Source: Seongchinamella sediminis (lineage in GTDB: Bacteria; Pseudomonadota; Gammaproteobacteria; Pseudomonadales; Halieaceae). Taken from it: a stretch of 64,000 bases of DNA. The first letter of the stretch is position 1; every line of letters begins with the position of its first letter. Positions 43,557 through 52,876 of this stretch are shown in pieces. The translations under genes were made by a program, and so were the position numbers. Under the pieces are notes generated by a model, which saw only the letters and a program-made list of their open reading frames with translations, ran no database searches and was not told the origin of the DNA. The stretch is taken from the NCBI RefSeq assembly GCF_003457605.1, contig NZ_QRAN01000004.1:62001-126000 (forward strand), given 5' to 3'.

Positions 43557-45281
43557 ATGATTGATCAGTTGTTGATTGCCGGTGTATTCCTGAGCCTGCT
43601 GGGCAGCCTGATCCTCACCGACTGGCCTGCGGTCTGGGTATTTACCTGCGCCATGTTATCAGCCTACTTCCTCGGCCTGGTGGATACGGCGGACGTACTG
43701 TCGAAAGCCTCCAACAGCGGTTTGATGACCCTGATCCTGCTACTGCTGGTGTCGGTGGGGCTGGAAAAACTGTCCTGGCTGACCCGTCTGTCGGGCAAGT
43801 TGATCACCCCGGGTTATAATGCGAGCCTGCTGCGCCTGGGGGCAGTGACCGCGTTTTTCTCCGCCTTCGTCAACAACACGGCGGTGGTTGCCACCCTGGC
43901 CCATACCGTGCGCAGCAACAAACATCACGCTGCGTCCCGGCTGCTGATTCCGCTTTCCTATGCCGCAATTCTCGGCGGCACCATGACCCTGATAGGCACG
44001 TCCACCAACCTTATCGTCAGCAGCTTTCTCGAGGACGTCACCGGCCAGGGCCTGGCGTTCTTCGACTTCCTGGTGGTTGGGCTGTCGGTAACGGTGCTCG
44101 GTCTGCTGGTGCTGCTGGCCAGTTCCCGCTTGCTGCCGGTGTCCGAGGACTCCAGCATCGATATTAACGAGTACCTGATCGAGGCGGAAGTCGCCGACGA
44201 TTCGCCTCTGGTGGGCAAGACGATCATGGCCAACAGGCTGCGTGAGCTGGAGGACCTGTTCCTGGTTGAGATCGTCCGTGATGAGCACCTGATTTCGCCG
44301 GTGTCACCCAACGAGTTCATAGAGGCGGGGGACAAGCTGATTTTTTCCGGTGATATCCACCAGGTCAATGCTTTGGAGCAGTTTGCCGGGCTGCGGCTGT
44401 TCGCGGTGGAGGAGGGCCTGCTGCGGGAGAACATGATCGAGGTAATCGTCATGCCCAACGCCTCCATCGAAGGCAAGACCATCAAGGACAGCGGCTTTCG
44501 TTCCCTGTTTGATGCCGCGGTCGTTGGTATGCGCCGGGGCGGCAAACGCCTGTCCGGCAAGCTGGGCAATATTACTATCCAGGCGGGTGACAACCTGATG
44601 CTGGCGGTGGGGGCGGATTTCAACGAACGCAAGAACCTCGACAAGAACTTTGTTGTGGTCGACGAGTCGGTGGGCGGGGTCAAGACCACCCCGGCGCAGA
44701 ATTACAGTATTACCGCCACCCTGGTGGTGGTGATCGCCCTGGCCACCCTGGACATTGTGCCCCTGATCAAGGGTATGGCCTTCCTGCTGGTCTGCATGCT
44801 GATCATGGGCGTGGTGCGCGGCTCCGAGTTGCGACGCCGGTTCCCCTTCGAGCTGTGGCTGATTATCGCCTCAGCACTGACCCTGTCGCAGGCGCTGACC
44901 AATGCCGGCGTCGTTGGCATCCTGACCAACTTCCTGCATGAGCACCTGGCCGTGCTGGGCCCCTACGCGGCCCTGGCCGGAATTTATTTCGGCACCCTGC
45001 TGTTGACCGAATTGATGACCAACAACGCTGCTGCGGCCCTGGTGTTCCCGATCGCCTATGGCCTGGCGGAGAGCTACGGCCTGTCGCACATGCCCTTTGT
45101 GATGGCGGTCGCCTTCGGTGCCAGTGCCAGCTTCCTGACCCCCTATGGCTACACCACCAATCTCATGGTGCAGAACCTGGGCGGCTATACGCTCAGGGAT
45201 TATTTCCGCACCGGACTGCCCCTGTCTATCGCGTATTCCACCGTGGTGATCGTGCTACTACCCTGGGTGTTTCCGTTTTAA
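43557..45281 (+). CDS. SLC13/CitT-type permease with TrkA-C domains
   Basis: A 574-residue inner-membrane transporter of the SLC13 (DASS)/ArsB-like group. N-terminal spans include FFSAFVNNTAVVATLAH, the substrate/ Na+-binding hairpin signature, and the mirrored C-terminal half has FGTLLLTELMTNNAAAALVFPIA. In between, residues ~200-370 hold two TrkA-C (RCK_C) cytoplasmic domains (LVEIVRDEHLISPVSPNEFIEAGDKLIFSG and MVGMRRGGKRLSGKL). This architecture is known in sulfate, sulfite or dicarboxylate transporters, whose substrate cannot be read here. The ATG at 43557 gives a normal family start. Nearby cysC-sat makes sulfate a reasonable guess. Confidence 0.85.
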   Translation: MIDQLLIAGVFLSLLGSLILTDWPAVWVFTCAMLSAYFLGLVDTADVLSKASNSGLMTLILLLLVSVGLEKLSWLTRLSGKLITPGYNASLLRLGAVTAFFSAFVNNTAVVATLAHTVRSNKHHAASRLLIPLSYAAILGGTMTLIGTSTNLIVSSFLEDVTGQGLAFFDFLVVGLSVTVLGLLVLLASSRLLPVSEDSSIDINEYLIEAEVADDSPLVGKTIMANRLRELEDLFLVEIVRDEHLISPVSPNEFIEAGDKLIFSGDIHQVNALEQFAGLRLFAVEEGLLRENMIEVIVMPNASIEGKTIKDSGFRSLFDAAVVGMRRGGKRLSGKLGNITIQAGDNLMLAVGADFNERKNLDKNFVVVDESVGGVKTTPAQNYSITATLVVVIALATLDIVPLIKGMAFLLVCMLIMGVVRGSELRRRFPFELWLIIASALTLSQALTNAGVVGILTNFLHEHLAVLGPYAALAGIYFGTLLLTELMTNNAAAALVFPIAYGLAESYGLSHMPFVMAVAFGASASFLTPYGYTTNLMVQNLGGYTLRDYFRTGLPLSIAYSTVVIVLLPWVFPF

Positions 45282-45284
45282 GCG

Positions 45285-46127
45285 CTAGCGCGGCTGGCTG
45301 TCCAGCCACTCGCTGATTCGGCGCACCACGCCTTCTGGCTGTTTTGCCCAGGCGGTGTGCCCGAGAAACTCACCCTGCTCGTCAGTATCCAGGGTTGCCC
45401 GCTGGATCCGTGCCCCGGTAAACGGTGACAGGGCCCGGTCGACCGCGGCATCGGTGCTGAAAGGGTCACGGGCAAAGCTGAGCGACAGCACCTCGCCCCG
45501 GAACCGGGCCACCGCGTCCGCCAGGCCCCGGCGTTCGCTAAAGTCAAACTGGCCGCTCAGCGCCCACTGTCGCCACTGCATCATCATCGCCAGCGACTCC
45601 CGTTCGCCAAAGCCGAGCAATTGACCGGGGTAGTAGCCCGGGGCAACATGGAACAGCGGGATCAGGGCCGTCAACAGGCGCAACATGTGGCGGGTCCGCC
45701 CCCGGTAGTCACCGGCGTAGGGGAAGGCGCAGGCCAGGTGAACAACCCCCTGGAATGCATTGGGGTGCATGCCGGTGTAAATGGTCGACAGGTGTCCACC
45801 GAGACTGTGGCCGCCGATATAGCGCGGTACCCCGGGCAGGGTCTGTTGTAGCCACTGCGCGACGGCCGGGATATCGCAATCCAGGGTTTCCCGGAACGAG
45901 TAGTTGCTGCGGTAACCGGGGCGCAAGCTGCTCAGGCCGTGGCCCCGCTGCTCCACCAGCGCGGTGGCTATGCCCCGCTCGGCCAGTCCCTGGGCCAGCC
46001 GGTGATAGAGCCTGGCCTGTATGCCAAGGGCAGGTTGCAATAGCAGTGTGGCCCGCGCCGGCGCCTGGTGAAGCCAGTACAAGGGAACGGCAGCACCATC
46101 AGCCGTATCGATATAGTGAGTTTTCAT
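45285..46127 (-). CDS. Alpha/beta hydrolase
   Basis: A 280-residue serine hydrolase with nucleophile in YIGGHSLGGHLST (GxSxG) and the early ATALVEQRGHGLSS loop, typical of esterase/lysophospholipase-like alpha/beta hydrolases. A YQ-rich cap region lies between residues ~150 and 210. The catalytic His is probably in FLGHTAWAKQ near residue 258. No signal peptide, so it acts in the cytoplasm. Its stop is 3 nt from the convergent permease stop. Substrate unknown; the position beside SDR, OYE and SnoaL genes would allow a role in ester cleavage of the same compound. Confidence 0.75.
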   Translation of the reverse strand: MKTHYIDTADGAAVPLYWLHQAPARATLLLQPALGIQARLYHRLAQGLAERGIATALVEQRGHGLSSLRPGYRSNYSFRETLDCDIPAVAQWLQQTLPGVPRYIGGHSLGGHLSTIYTGMHPNAFQGVVHLACAFPYAGDYRGRTRHMLRLLTALIPLFHVAPGYYPGQLLGFGERESLAMMMQWRQWALSGQFDFSERRGLADAVARFRGEVLSLSFARDPFSTDAAVDRALSPFTGARIQRATLDTDEQGEFLGHTAWAKQPEGVVRRISEWLDSQPR

Positions 46128-46270
46128 GGCCGGGTTATACCACAATAGTTGTACCATCCCGGCGTATTTTCCCGGCGAGCGCAATTGCCGGCGAAAATGA
46201 GTGCTCTGGTGGTTGCCCGCTTGCCACTGCGAACCTAAGCTCGTCACTGTTGCCGGAAGGAGAGCTGTAT

Positions 46271-46912
46271 ATGACGGACCCGACATTGCTGGAGCGCGTC
46301 GACCGACTGGAGTCACTGGATGAAATTCGCCAGCTGGCTGCCAAGTATTCCCTGTCGCTGGACATGCGCGACCTGGACGCCCACGTCAACCTGTTTGCCG
46401 AGGATATCCGGGTGAGTCGTGAGCGAGTGGGGCGCGCCCATCTCAAGCGCTGGCTGGATGACACCCTGCGCCTGCAGTTCACCGGTACCTCCCACCATAT
46501 CGGCAATCACGTGATCGAATTCGATGATGCCGATCATGCCCATGGCGTGGTGTACAGCAAGAACGAACACGAGACGCCCTGTGCCGATGGCAGCAGCGAG
46601 TGGGTGATTATGCAGATGCTGTACTGGGATAACTATGAACGCATCGACGGCCGCTGGTACTTTCGCCGCCGCCTGCCCTGTTACTGGTACGCAAGCGATA
46701 TCAACAAACCGCCGGTAGGGGACAACAAGATCCGCTGGCCGGACCGTGAACCTTACCAGGGGGCCTACCATGAGCTGTGGCCCTCGTGGCAGGAATTCTG
46801 GGCCAACCCGCCGGGCGATGACGAAGCGCAGGTGGCGCCACCGGCGCCGCTGGAACAGTTTCTGCTAACCATGCGCCGGGGGGCGCCGGATCCAAAAATC
46901 AGGGTTCGCTAG
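46271..46912 (+). CDS. SnoaL-like (NTF2-like fold) protein
   Basis: A 213-residue protein with an NTF2/SnoaL-type alpha+beta barrel: RLESLDEIRQLAAKYSLSLDMRDLDAHVNLFAEDIRV at the N-terminal helices and strand, then TSHHIGNHVIEFDDADHAHGVVYSKNE and YERIDGRWYFRRRLPCYWY. Members include ketosteroid isomerases, polyketide cyclases, dehydratases and the small subunits of ring-hydroxylating oxygenases; the reaction here is unknown. GGAAGGAGAGC precedes the ATG at 46271. It opens a plus-strand gene run with an ene-reductase and an epimerase-type dehydrogenase. Confidence 0.78.
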   Translation: MTDPTLLERVDRLESLDEIRQLAAKYSLSLDMRDLDAHVNLFAEDIRVSRERVGRAHLKRWLDDTLRLQFTGTSHHIGNHVIEFDDADHAHGVVYSKNEHETPCADGSSEWVIMQMLYWDNYERIDGRWYFRRRLPCYWYASDINKPPVGDNKIRWPDREPYQGAYHELWPSWQEFWANPPGDDEAQVAPPAPLEQFLLTMRRGAPDPKIRVR

Positions 46913-46953
46913 GCCCTCGTCACAGCAACCAGAACAGCCTCAGGAGACAAACC

Positions 46954-48027
46954 ATGGATTTATTCACACCGCTGACACTGGGCGATTTGCCGCTTAACAA
47001 CAGGATTGTGATGGCGCCCATGACCCGCAGCCGCGCCGGCACTGATGCCGTACCCAATGCGCTGATGGTCGAGTACTACCGGCAGCGCGCCAGCGCCGGA
47101 CTGATTGTTTCCGAGGGCATAGCGCCCAGCGCCGATGCCCTGGGTTATTGCCGCACCCCGGGTATTTATACCGCGGCCCAGGTGGAAGCCTGGACCGGGG
47201 TAACTGCCGCGGTACACCAGGCCGGCGGCATTATCGCGGCCCAGGTAATGCATGTGGGCAGGGTGGCCAGCCACTACAACAAGCCCGAGGGGGCGGAAAC
47301 CGTTGCCCCTTCGGCGATTCCCGCCCGCGGCGAGATTTATACCGACCAGGCCGGTATGCAACCCATGGATACGCCTCGCGCCCTGGCCACGGCGGAAGTG
47401 GCCCAGGTGGTGGAAGAGTACCGCCAGGCAACGGAAAATGCCTTTGCCGCCGGATTCGACGCGGTGGAATTGCACTGCACCAGCGGCTACCTGCCGGCCC
47501 AGTTCCTGTCCACGGGCAGCAACCAGCGTGACGACCAGTATGGCGGCAGCGTTGCCAACCGCGCCCGCTTCGTACTGGAGGTGCTGGCGGCGATGGCCAG
47601 TGTCCGCGGTGCCGGTCGCGTCGGCATGCGAATTTGCCCCGACAATCCCTTTAATGACCTCGCCGATGAGAACCCGGGCGAGACCTTTGACTTCCTGCTG
47701 GAGCGGGCGGCCGCGATGGACCTGGCCTACCTGCATGTGATTCGCCTGCCGTCCGGTCGGGTCGACAATATCGCCCTGGGCCAGCGCTGGTTTGCCGACC
47801 GGCTGATAGGCAACGACAGTTTCAGCCAGGAGGAGGCGACAGCCGCCGTTGCCAGTGGCCAGCTGAGTGCGGTCTCGTTTGGCCGCAATTATATCGCCAA
47901 CCCCGACCTGGCCGAACGCTGGCGACAGGGTGCCGGACTGGCCAAATTCGATCCTGCGACTCTCTATACGCCGGGCGCGCAGGGCTATACCGACTACCCG
48001 CCGCTGGCTATCGACAAACACCAGTAA
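46954..48027 (+). CDS. Old Yellow Enzyme-family ene-reductase
   Basis: A 357-residue FMN alkene reductase. Motifs: NNRIVMAPMTRSRAG, QVMHVGRVASHY, VELHCTSGYLPAQFLSTGSNQRDDQYGGSVANRARFVLEVL. The substrate pair is His174-x-x-Ser177, again Ser where most characterised members have Asn or His. It should reduce enones, quinones or nitro compounds with NAD(P)H. CAGGAGA Shine-Dalgarno. It sits between the SnoaL-like gene and an NAD-dependent epimerase gene, 21 nt before the latter, so the three are likely one operon acting on one carbonyl-containing substrate. Confidence 0.92.
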   Translation: MDLFTPLTLGDLPLNNRIVMAPMTRSRAGTDAVPNALMVEYYRQRASAGLIVSEGIAPSADALGYCRTPGIYTAAQVEAWTGVTAAVHQAGGIIAAQVMHVGRVASHYNKPEGAETVAPSAIPARGEIYTDQAGMQPMDTPRALATAEVAQVVEEYRQATENAFAAGFDAVELHCTSGYLPAQFLSTGSNQRDDQYGGSVANRARFVLEVLAAMASVRGAGRVGMRICPDNPFNDLADENPGETFDFLLERAAAMDLAYLHVIRLPSGRVDNIALGQRWFADRLIGNDSFSQEEATAAVASGQLSAVSFGRNYIANPDLAERWRQGAGLAKFDPATLYTPGAQGYTDYPPLAIDKHQ

Positions 48028-48048
48028 CACAATACCAGGGAGCCCGAT

Positions 48049-48981
48049 ATGCCCGTCGAAGCGGTAGACCTCACTGGACGCAAGCTGTTGATCACGGGCC
48101 CCACCGGTCAGGTCGCCCTGCCTGTGGTGGCGCATTTTGCGGCCATTGCCGAGGTCTATGCCCTGGCGAGGTACAGCAAGGAAGAAGATCGGAAAAAGGT
48201 CGAGGACATGGGCGCCACCGCCATTCAGGCGGACCTTGCCAGGCCGGAAACGCTGGACGGAATCCCCGCGGATATCGACTACGTACTGAACTTCGCCGTA
48301 GTCAAAACCGGCGATTTTGACTATGACCTGGCGGCCAACGCCGAGGGTGTGGGGCACCTGATGCAACGTTGTGCCAGCGTCCGCGGTTTTTTGCACTTCT
48401 CCTCGACAGCCGTGTATGAGTACGCCGGGCACGAGCCGCGCAGTGAAAATTCGCCCCTGGGGGATAACCACCGGGTGATGTTCCCGACCTATAGCATTGC
48501 CAAAATTGCCGCGGAAACGGTGTGTCGCTTCGTCGCCCACAGCTGCAATATACCCACCACGATCGCGCGTCTGAGCGTTCCCTACGGTGACAATGGGGGA
48601 TGGATGTACTACCACCTGCTGATGATGCAGCAGGGAATTCCCATCGAATTGCACCCGGAGCAGCCCAATTATTACAATCCGCTGCACGTGGATGATTACA
48701 TCGATAAAATACCCTATCTGCTGGCGGCAGCGTCCAGCGACGTGACCACCGTTAATTTCGGTGGTTCACAGCAGGTCAGTATCGAGCAGTGGTGTGAATA
48801 TCTCAGTGAGCTCACCGGCCTGGAACCGGTGTTTGCCGACAACGTCCGGGCCTTTGGCAGCCTGGCCATTGATACGGAAAAAATGCACCGCCTGATTGGC
48901 CCGACCCGGGTGGATTGGCGTGACGGGATCCGCAGCCAGGTGGAACACCTGGCACCGGAATTGCTGAAACCAGCAGACTGA
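48049..48981 (+). CDS. NAD-dependent epimerase/dehydratase-type protein
   Basis: A 310-residue extended SDR. The dinucleotide loop is LLITGPTGQVALPV (G-x-x-G-x-x-A in place of a final Gly), and the catalytic motif is YSIAKIAAE (Tyr-x-x-x-Lys). FSSTAVYEYAGHEP and the PLHVDDYIDKIPYLLAAA stretches are typical of the 3-beta-HSD/epimerase group. Such enzymes oxidise an alcohol or epimerise sugars; near an OYE and SDRs an alcohol dehydrogenase role is plausible, but the substrate is not known. No membrane segment. The stop lies 3 nt from the convergent SDR gene. Confidence 0.82.
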   Translation: MPVEAVDLTGRKLLITGPTGQVALPVVAHFAAIAEVYALARYSKEEDRKKVEDMGATAIQADLARPETLDGIPADIDYVLNFAVVKTGDFDYDLAANAEGVGHLMQRCASVRGFLHFSSTAVYEYAGHEPRSENSPLGDNHRVMFPTYSIAKIAAETVCRFVAHSCNIPTTIARLSVPYGDNGGWMYYHLLMMQQGIPIELHPEQPNYYNPLHVDDYIDKIPYLLAAASSDVTTVNFGGSQQVSIEQWCEYLSELTGLEPVFADNVRAFGSLAIDTEKMHRLIGPTRVDWRDGIRSQVEHLAPELLKPAD

Positions 48982-48984
48982 AAC

Positions 48985-49743
48985 CTACTTGACCGCGCCT
49001 CCGCCATCAACGGAGAGTATCTGCCCGGTGATAAAGGAGGCCCGGTCGCTGCACAGGAACACGACTGCCTCGGCGATCTCTTCCGGTTCCCCGAGGCGGT
49101 TCATCGCCGCGGCGCGCTTCAGGCCTTCCGCCATCTCCGGTTGTTCCTCGAAATACTTCTCGACACCGGGAGTGCGGATAACGCCCGGGGACACGGCGTT
49201 GATGCGAATGCCCTGCGCGCCATACTCCGCCGCGGAGCTCTTGGTCAGCAGGTTGACGCCGCTCTTGGCGGCGGCGTAGGCGGTGTTGAACGCCTGGCCG
49301 CGCAGCGAGGCGTTGGAGGAGATATTGACGATGGCGCCAGCACCGGCGGCCAGCATCAGCGGAATCTCGTACTTCATGCACAGCCAGGTGTTGGTGAGGC
49401 ACATCTGCAGTGTTTCCTCGAAGACCTCTAGCTGGTATTCGTGGATCGGCCCCGACCCCCTGCTGAGCGCCGCGCTGTTACAGGCGATATCCAGACGTCC
49501 ATAGCTGGCGACTACCGTGTCCAGCATTTGCTTGACCGACTCCTCGTCGCTGACATCGCCGAAACAGAAGGTGGCCTCTCCGCCAGCGGCGCGAATCAGG
49601 GCCGTGGTCTCTTCGCCCATCTCCCGGTTGTAGTCAGCCACCACCACGCTGGCACCCTCCGCCGCACAGCGAACGGCAATGGCCCGGCCGATGCCCTGGC
49701 CGGCACCGGTGACGATACCCACTTTGTTATCCAGTAATCCCAT
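48985..49743 (-). CDS. Short-chain dehydrogenase/reductase (SDR)
   Basis: A 252-residue classical SDR: cofactor loop GIVTGAGQGIGRAIAVRCA, VVVADYNREMGEE (the Asp favours NAD over NADP), CNSAALSRGSG, catalytic Ser in NISSNASLRG and Tyr-Lys in AYAAAKSG, ending LSVDGGGAVK. It should oxidise or reduce a hydroxyl/keto group in the cytoplasm. The ATG at 49743 is chosen, since an upstream start adds five residues without family support. It is divergent from the AraC-type regulator gene and may be one of its targets. Confidence 0.9.
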   Translation of the reverse strand: MGLLDNKVGIVTGAGQGIGRAIAVRCAAEGASVVVADYNREMGEETTALIRAAGGEATFCFGDVSDEESVKQMLDTVVASYGRLDIACNSAALSRGSGPIHEYQLEVFEETLQMCLTNTWLCMKYEIPLMLAAGAGAIVNISSNASLRGQAFNTAYAAAKSGVNLLTKSSAAEYGAQGIRINAVSPGVIRTPGVEKYFEEQPEMAEGLKRAAAMNRLGEPEEIAEAVVFLCSDRASFITGQILSVDGGGAVK

Positions 49744-49833
49744 GCGATTCTCCAGCAATTATTTCCAGGTTGGGCACCGCCTGTTTCGGCGACCTTTTAT
49801 TGCCCTGTCAGACCACTATGATAGGCTGGGCCT

Positions 49834-49852
49834 GTGGCCAGTAAAGGGCCAC
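49834..49852. promoter_or_regulatory. Inverted repeat in the SDR-AraC spacer
   Basis: GTGGCC-AGTAAAG-GGCCAC is a perfect 6-bp inverted repeat with a 7-nt spacer in the 147-nt divergent region, a possible regulator site. Chance occurrence in GC-rich DNA cannot be excluded. Confidence 0.35.
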
Positions 49853-49890
49853 GGGGGCCATTTTAATAAACATAATCGTTCGGCACTGTC

Positions 49891-50979
49891 ATGCACATAG
49901 TCAACATCCCTGTCCACAAATTCCTGCGTCTGTTTGATTACCTCGAACGGCTGGGTCTGGATGTGGATGCGATTGCCGCCCGCGCGGGGATGTCGCGGCG
50001 GGTCATCCTTCGGCTGGAACCCGGCGAAACCATACCCGGCCAGCAGTATTCCAGGCTCTACAAGCAGGCGGTGCTGCAGATGCAGGCACTCAAGCAACCC
50101 TTGCCCTGGGCGGCTGGTATCGGTAGTGAGGCCTTCGAACTGATGTGCCATTGTATGATCAGCGCTCGCACCCTGGGGGAGGCGATCGGTCTGGCCCAGC
50201 GCTACGAAAAAATGCTGTACCCGATGATCGGCCACCGGGTGTGGCTGGAAACGGAGGGGCATACCGCAAAGCTGGGCTACCGGATACGCTTCACGGAACG
50301 GGGGGCGGCGGCACTGGTGCCGGATGGCTGGGACCGCGCGGACTACCAGGACACGGTAGCCAAGGCCTCCGGCTTGTTGATATGGCATGCGCTGTGCGGC
50401 TGGCTGGTGGGTGAGTCGCTGGAGATTGAACAGGCCAATATAGCGGCGCCTTTTGTCAACAGCGCGTACCACGCCAGGCTGTCGACGTCTTTTCACAGTG
50501 CCGTACGGTTCGATGCCGATGACACCTACTTCATTTTCGCCGCAGAGCAATTGCAGCGGCGGATAGTCCATACCTCGGACTCTCTGCGGGAATTACTGGA
50601 CAACGCCATATATCAATTGATACTCATCGAGCGCCGGCCGGCAAGTACCAGCGCGACGATCAAGTCGCTAATCAGTATCGACCTGAGCCAGGGCCTGCCG
50701 TCGTTTACGGAGATGGCCGCGCAACTGCATATGTCAGAGTCCAGCCTGCGCCGGCGGCTGCAGAGTGAGTCCACCAGTTACCAGCAGTTGAAGGACGAGG
50801 TGCGGTGCCAGGTGGCCATCGACAAGTTGCTCAACGAAGACGCCAGGATTGCCGACCTGTCGGATTTTCTCGGTTTCACCGAGCCCAGTTCATTCGTTCG
50901 GTCCTTCAAGAACTGGACGGGCGAGACCCCGCGCAGCTACCGGGAGAAAATCCAGGCGCTGGGCGAGAGCGCTGATTGA
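49891..50979 (+). CDS. AraC-family regulator (arabinose-binding-domain type)
   Basis: A 362-residue regulator. The N-terminal ~220 residues resemble the Arabinose_bd domain (LDVDAIAARAGMSRRVILRLEPGETIPGQQYSRLYKQAV). The C-terminal two helix-turn-helix motifs are LPSFTEMAAQLHMSESSLRRRLQSESTSYQQLKDEV and IADLSDFLGFTEPSSFVRSFKNWTGETPRSYRE. Such regulators often control catabolism of hydrophobic or aromatic compounds and sit beside their targets. Here the flanks are an SDR (divergent) and an SDR, an epimerase and the DUF1302-RND cluster downstream, making it the best candidate regulator of that island. Confidence 0.9.
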   Translation: MHIVNIPVHKFLRLFDYLERLGLDVDAIAARAGMSRRVILRLEPGETIPGQQYSRLYKQAVLQMQALKQPLPWAAGIGSEAFELMCHCMISARTLGEAIGLAQRYEKMLYPMIGHRVWLETEGHTAKLGYRIRFTERGAAALVPDGWDRADYQDTVAKASGLLIWHALCGWLVGESLEIEQANIAAPFVNSAYHARLSTSFHSAVRFDADDTYFIFAAEQLQRRIVHTSDSLRELLDNAIYQLILIERRPASTSATIKSLISIDLSQGLPSFTEMAAQLHMSESSLRRRLQSESTSYQQLKDEVRCQVAIDKLLNEDARIADLSDFLGFTEPSSFVRSFKNWTGETPRSYREKIQALGESAD

Positions 50980-51075
50980 ACGTAAAAGTCGACCGATTTG
51001 GCCGCAGTGGTTTAAACTCCGACGTGGCGAATCGGAGATAATCAAGACCCGTATACAAGCCACTGGAGATGAGAA

Positions 51076-51828
51076 ATGCTGTTAGGAGAAAAAGTTGCAC
51101 TGGTGACCGGTGCTGGCCAGGGGGTAGGGCAGGGCATTGCCCTGGCGCTGGCCGCAGAGGGTGCCCGGGTCGCGGTCACCGGGCGGACCCTGTCAAAGCT
51201 TGAGGCCACCTGCAAGCTGGTCGAGGAGCGCGGCGGGGAGGCGCTGCCGGTCGAGTGTGAGGTGAAGTCACTGGACTCGCTGGTCAACTGTGTCGACACG
51301 GTGACCGGACATTTTGGCGGTTTACAGATACTGGTGAACAACGCCCAGGAAGTGCCGCTGGGTACGCTGCACCAGGTCACCGATGAAGCCTTCACCGCCG
51401 GGTTCGAATCCGGACCGCTGGCGACCCTGCGGCTGATGAAGCTCTGTTACCCGCACCTGCGGGGGGATGGCGTCATTGTCAACCTGGCCAGCTCCGCCGG
51501 CAAGCGCTGGGACATGAGCGGTTACGGTGCCTATGCCGCGACCAAGGAAGCCATTCGTTCCCTGACCCGGGCGGCGGCCTGTGAGTGGGGTCCGGAGGGG
51601 ATTCGCAGCAATGTGATAATGCCTCATGCCAAGTCCCCCGGGCTGGCGTGGTGGATGGACAACAATCCGGACGAGGCGGCGGCCTTTATCAACAGTATCC
51701 CGCAGCGCCGGGTGGGCGACTGCGAACAGGATATCGGGCGTTTCGTGGCCATGCTGTGCGCTGACAGCTCGTCGTATGTGAACGGCCAGACTATCGGTCT
51801 TGACGGTGGCCAGGCATTGATTGCCTGA
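51076..51828 (+). CDS. Short-chain dehydrogenase/reductase (SDR)
   Basis: A 250-residue classical SDR: cofactor loop LVTGAGQGVGQGIALALA, RVAVTGRTLSKLEA (Arg after the loop suits NADP), LVNNAQEVPLG, the catalytic Ser in NLASSAGKRWDMSGYG and the YAATK (Tyr-Lys) motif, ending IGLDGGQALIA. It lies 96 nt after the AraC-type gene and 43 nt before an extended SDR, probably in one transcript. The reaction is unknown; enzymes of this group act on steroid, fatty acid or sugar carbonyls. Confidence 0.9.
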   Translation: MLLGEKVALVTGAGQGVGQGIALALAAEGARVAVTGRTLSKLEATCKLVEERGGEALPVECEVKSLDSLVNCVDTVTGHFGGLQILVNNAQEVPLGTLHQVTDEAFTAGFESGPLATLRLMKLCYPHLRGDGVIVNLASSAGKRWDMSGYGAYAATKEAIRSLTRAAACEWGPEGIRSNVIMPHAKSPGLAWWMDNNPDEAAAFINSIPQRRVGDCEQDIGRFVAMLCADSSSYVNGQTIGLDGGQALIA

Positions 51829-51871
51829 GGCCGGCTCAATTAGCGTGAACAGGCCATAATAAGGAGAAAGG

Positions 51872-52876
51872 ATGCGGGTAATGGTGACAGGTGGTACCGG
51901 GTTCATCGGCTATCACACGGTAATGGCGCTGCTGGAGGCGGGCCTGGAAGTGAGCCTGCTGGTGCGCTCAGTCGACAAGATGGAGCGTATCTACGCCAAA
52001 GGGACAATCAAGCACTACACCGTGGGCGACATCGGTGACGCCGACGCGGTTAACGCGGCGCTTGCCGGCTGTGACGGCGTGGTGCATGTGGCGGCGCTGG
52101 TGTCCACCCGGGCGGCGGATGCGGAGCGGGTGTACCGGACCAACCTGCAGGGCGCGCGCAACGTGCTGGGTGGCGCGGTGGCTCAGGGACTGCAGACCAT
52201 TATCCATGTCTCCAGCGTGACCGCGCTGTACGACCCCGCAGCGAGCATACTCAATGAGGACTCGCCACCCGGGCCGAAGCCAACCGGCTATGGCCGCTCC
52301 AAGGTGGCCTGCGAAGCCTATGCCCGCTCGCTGCAGGAGGAAGGGCACCCGGTTTACATTACCTATCCGGCGACTGTCCTCGGCCCGGATGCGCCGGAGA
52401 TGACCGAAGCGCATATCGGTCTACAAACCTACCTGAGCCAGTTTGTGCCGCTGATGAGCAGCGGCAACCAGTACGTCGATGCCAGGGATATTGCCAGGGT
52501 ACACACGCATATCATCCAGTACGAGGTACCCAGCAAGCGCTATGTGCTGGGCGGTCACTACATCAGCTGGAAGTCACTGCCGGCGGTGCTGGAGTCAATT
52601 ACCGGCAACAAGCCCTTTACCCTGCCCATCAGCGGCCGCTTAATGCGCATGGCGGGCAGCCTTGCCGACTTCCTGGCGCCCTATCTGCCCGTGGACCTGC
52701 CGATCAGTCGCGAGGGACTCAACTATGCCACCCAGTGGGTCAGGCTCGACAACCGGCGGGTAGAATCCGAGCTCGACTTCCAGTTCCGGCCGTTGGAAGA
52801 AACCCTGGCCGACAGTATTCGCTGGCTTTACCAGGAGGGTGAGATTTCCGCCGAGGAGGCAGGGCAGCTGGCGTAA
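51872..52876 (+). CDS. NAD-dependent epimerase/dehydratase (extended SDR, 3-beta-HSD-like)
   Basis: A 334-residue extended SDR with cofactor loop MVTGGTGFIGYHTVMALLEAG, the VVHVAALVS and HVSSVTALYDP strands and the catalytic YGRSKVACEAYARSL (Tyr-Lys). Members of this part of the family include 3-beta-hydroxysteroid dehydrogenases and dihydroflavonol reductases. The middle segment YVDARDIARVHTHIIQYE fits a ligand-facing region. AAGGAGAAAGG Shine-Dalgarno. A 443-nt gap then separates it from the DUF1302 cluster, which probably has its own promoter. Confidence 0.88.
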   Translation: MRVMVTGGTGFIGYHTVMALLEAGLEVSLLVRSVDKMERIYAKGTIKHYTVGDIGDADAVNAALAGCDGVVHVAALVSTRAADAERVYRTNLQGARNVLGGAVAQGLQTIIHVSSVTALYDPAASILNEDSPPGPKPTGYGRSKVACEAYARSLQEEGHPVYITYPATVLGPDAPEMTEAHIGLQTYLSQFVPLMSSGNQYVDARDIARVHTHIIQYEVPSKRYVLGGHYISWKSLPAVLESITGNKPFTLPISGRLMRMAGSLADFLAPYLPVDLPISREGLNYATQWVRLDNRRVESELDFQFRPLEETLADSIRWLYQEGEISAEEAGQLA

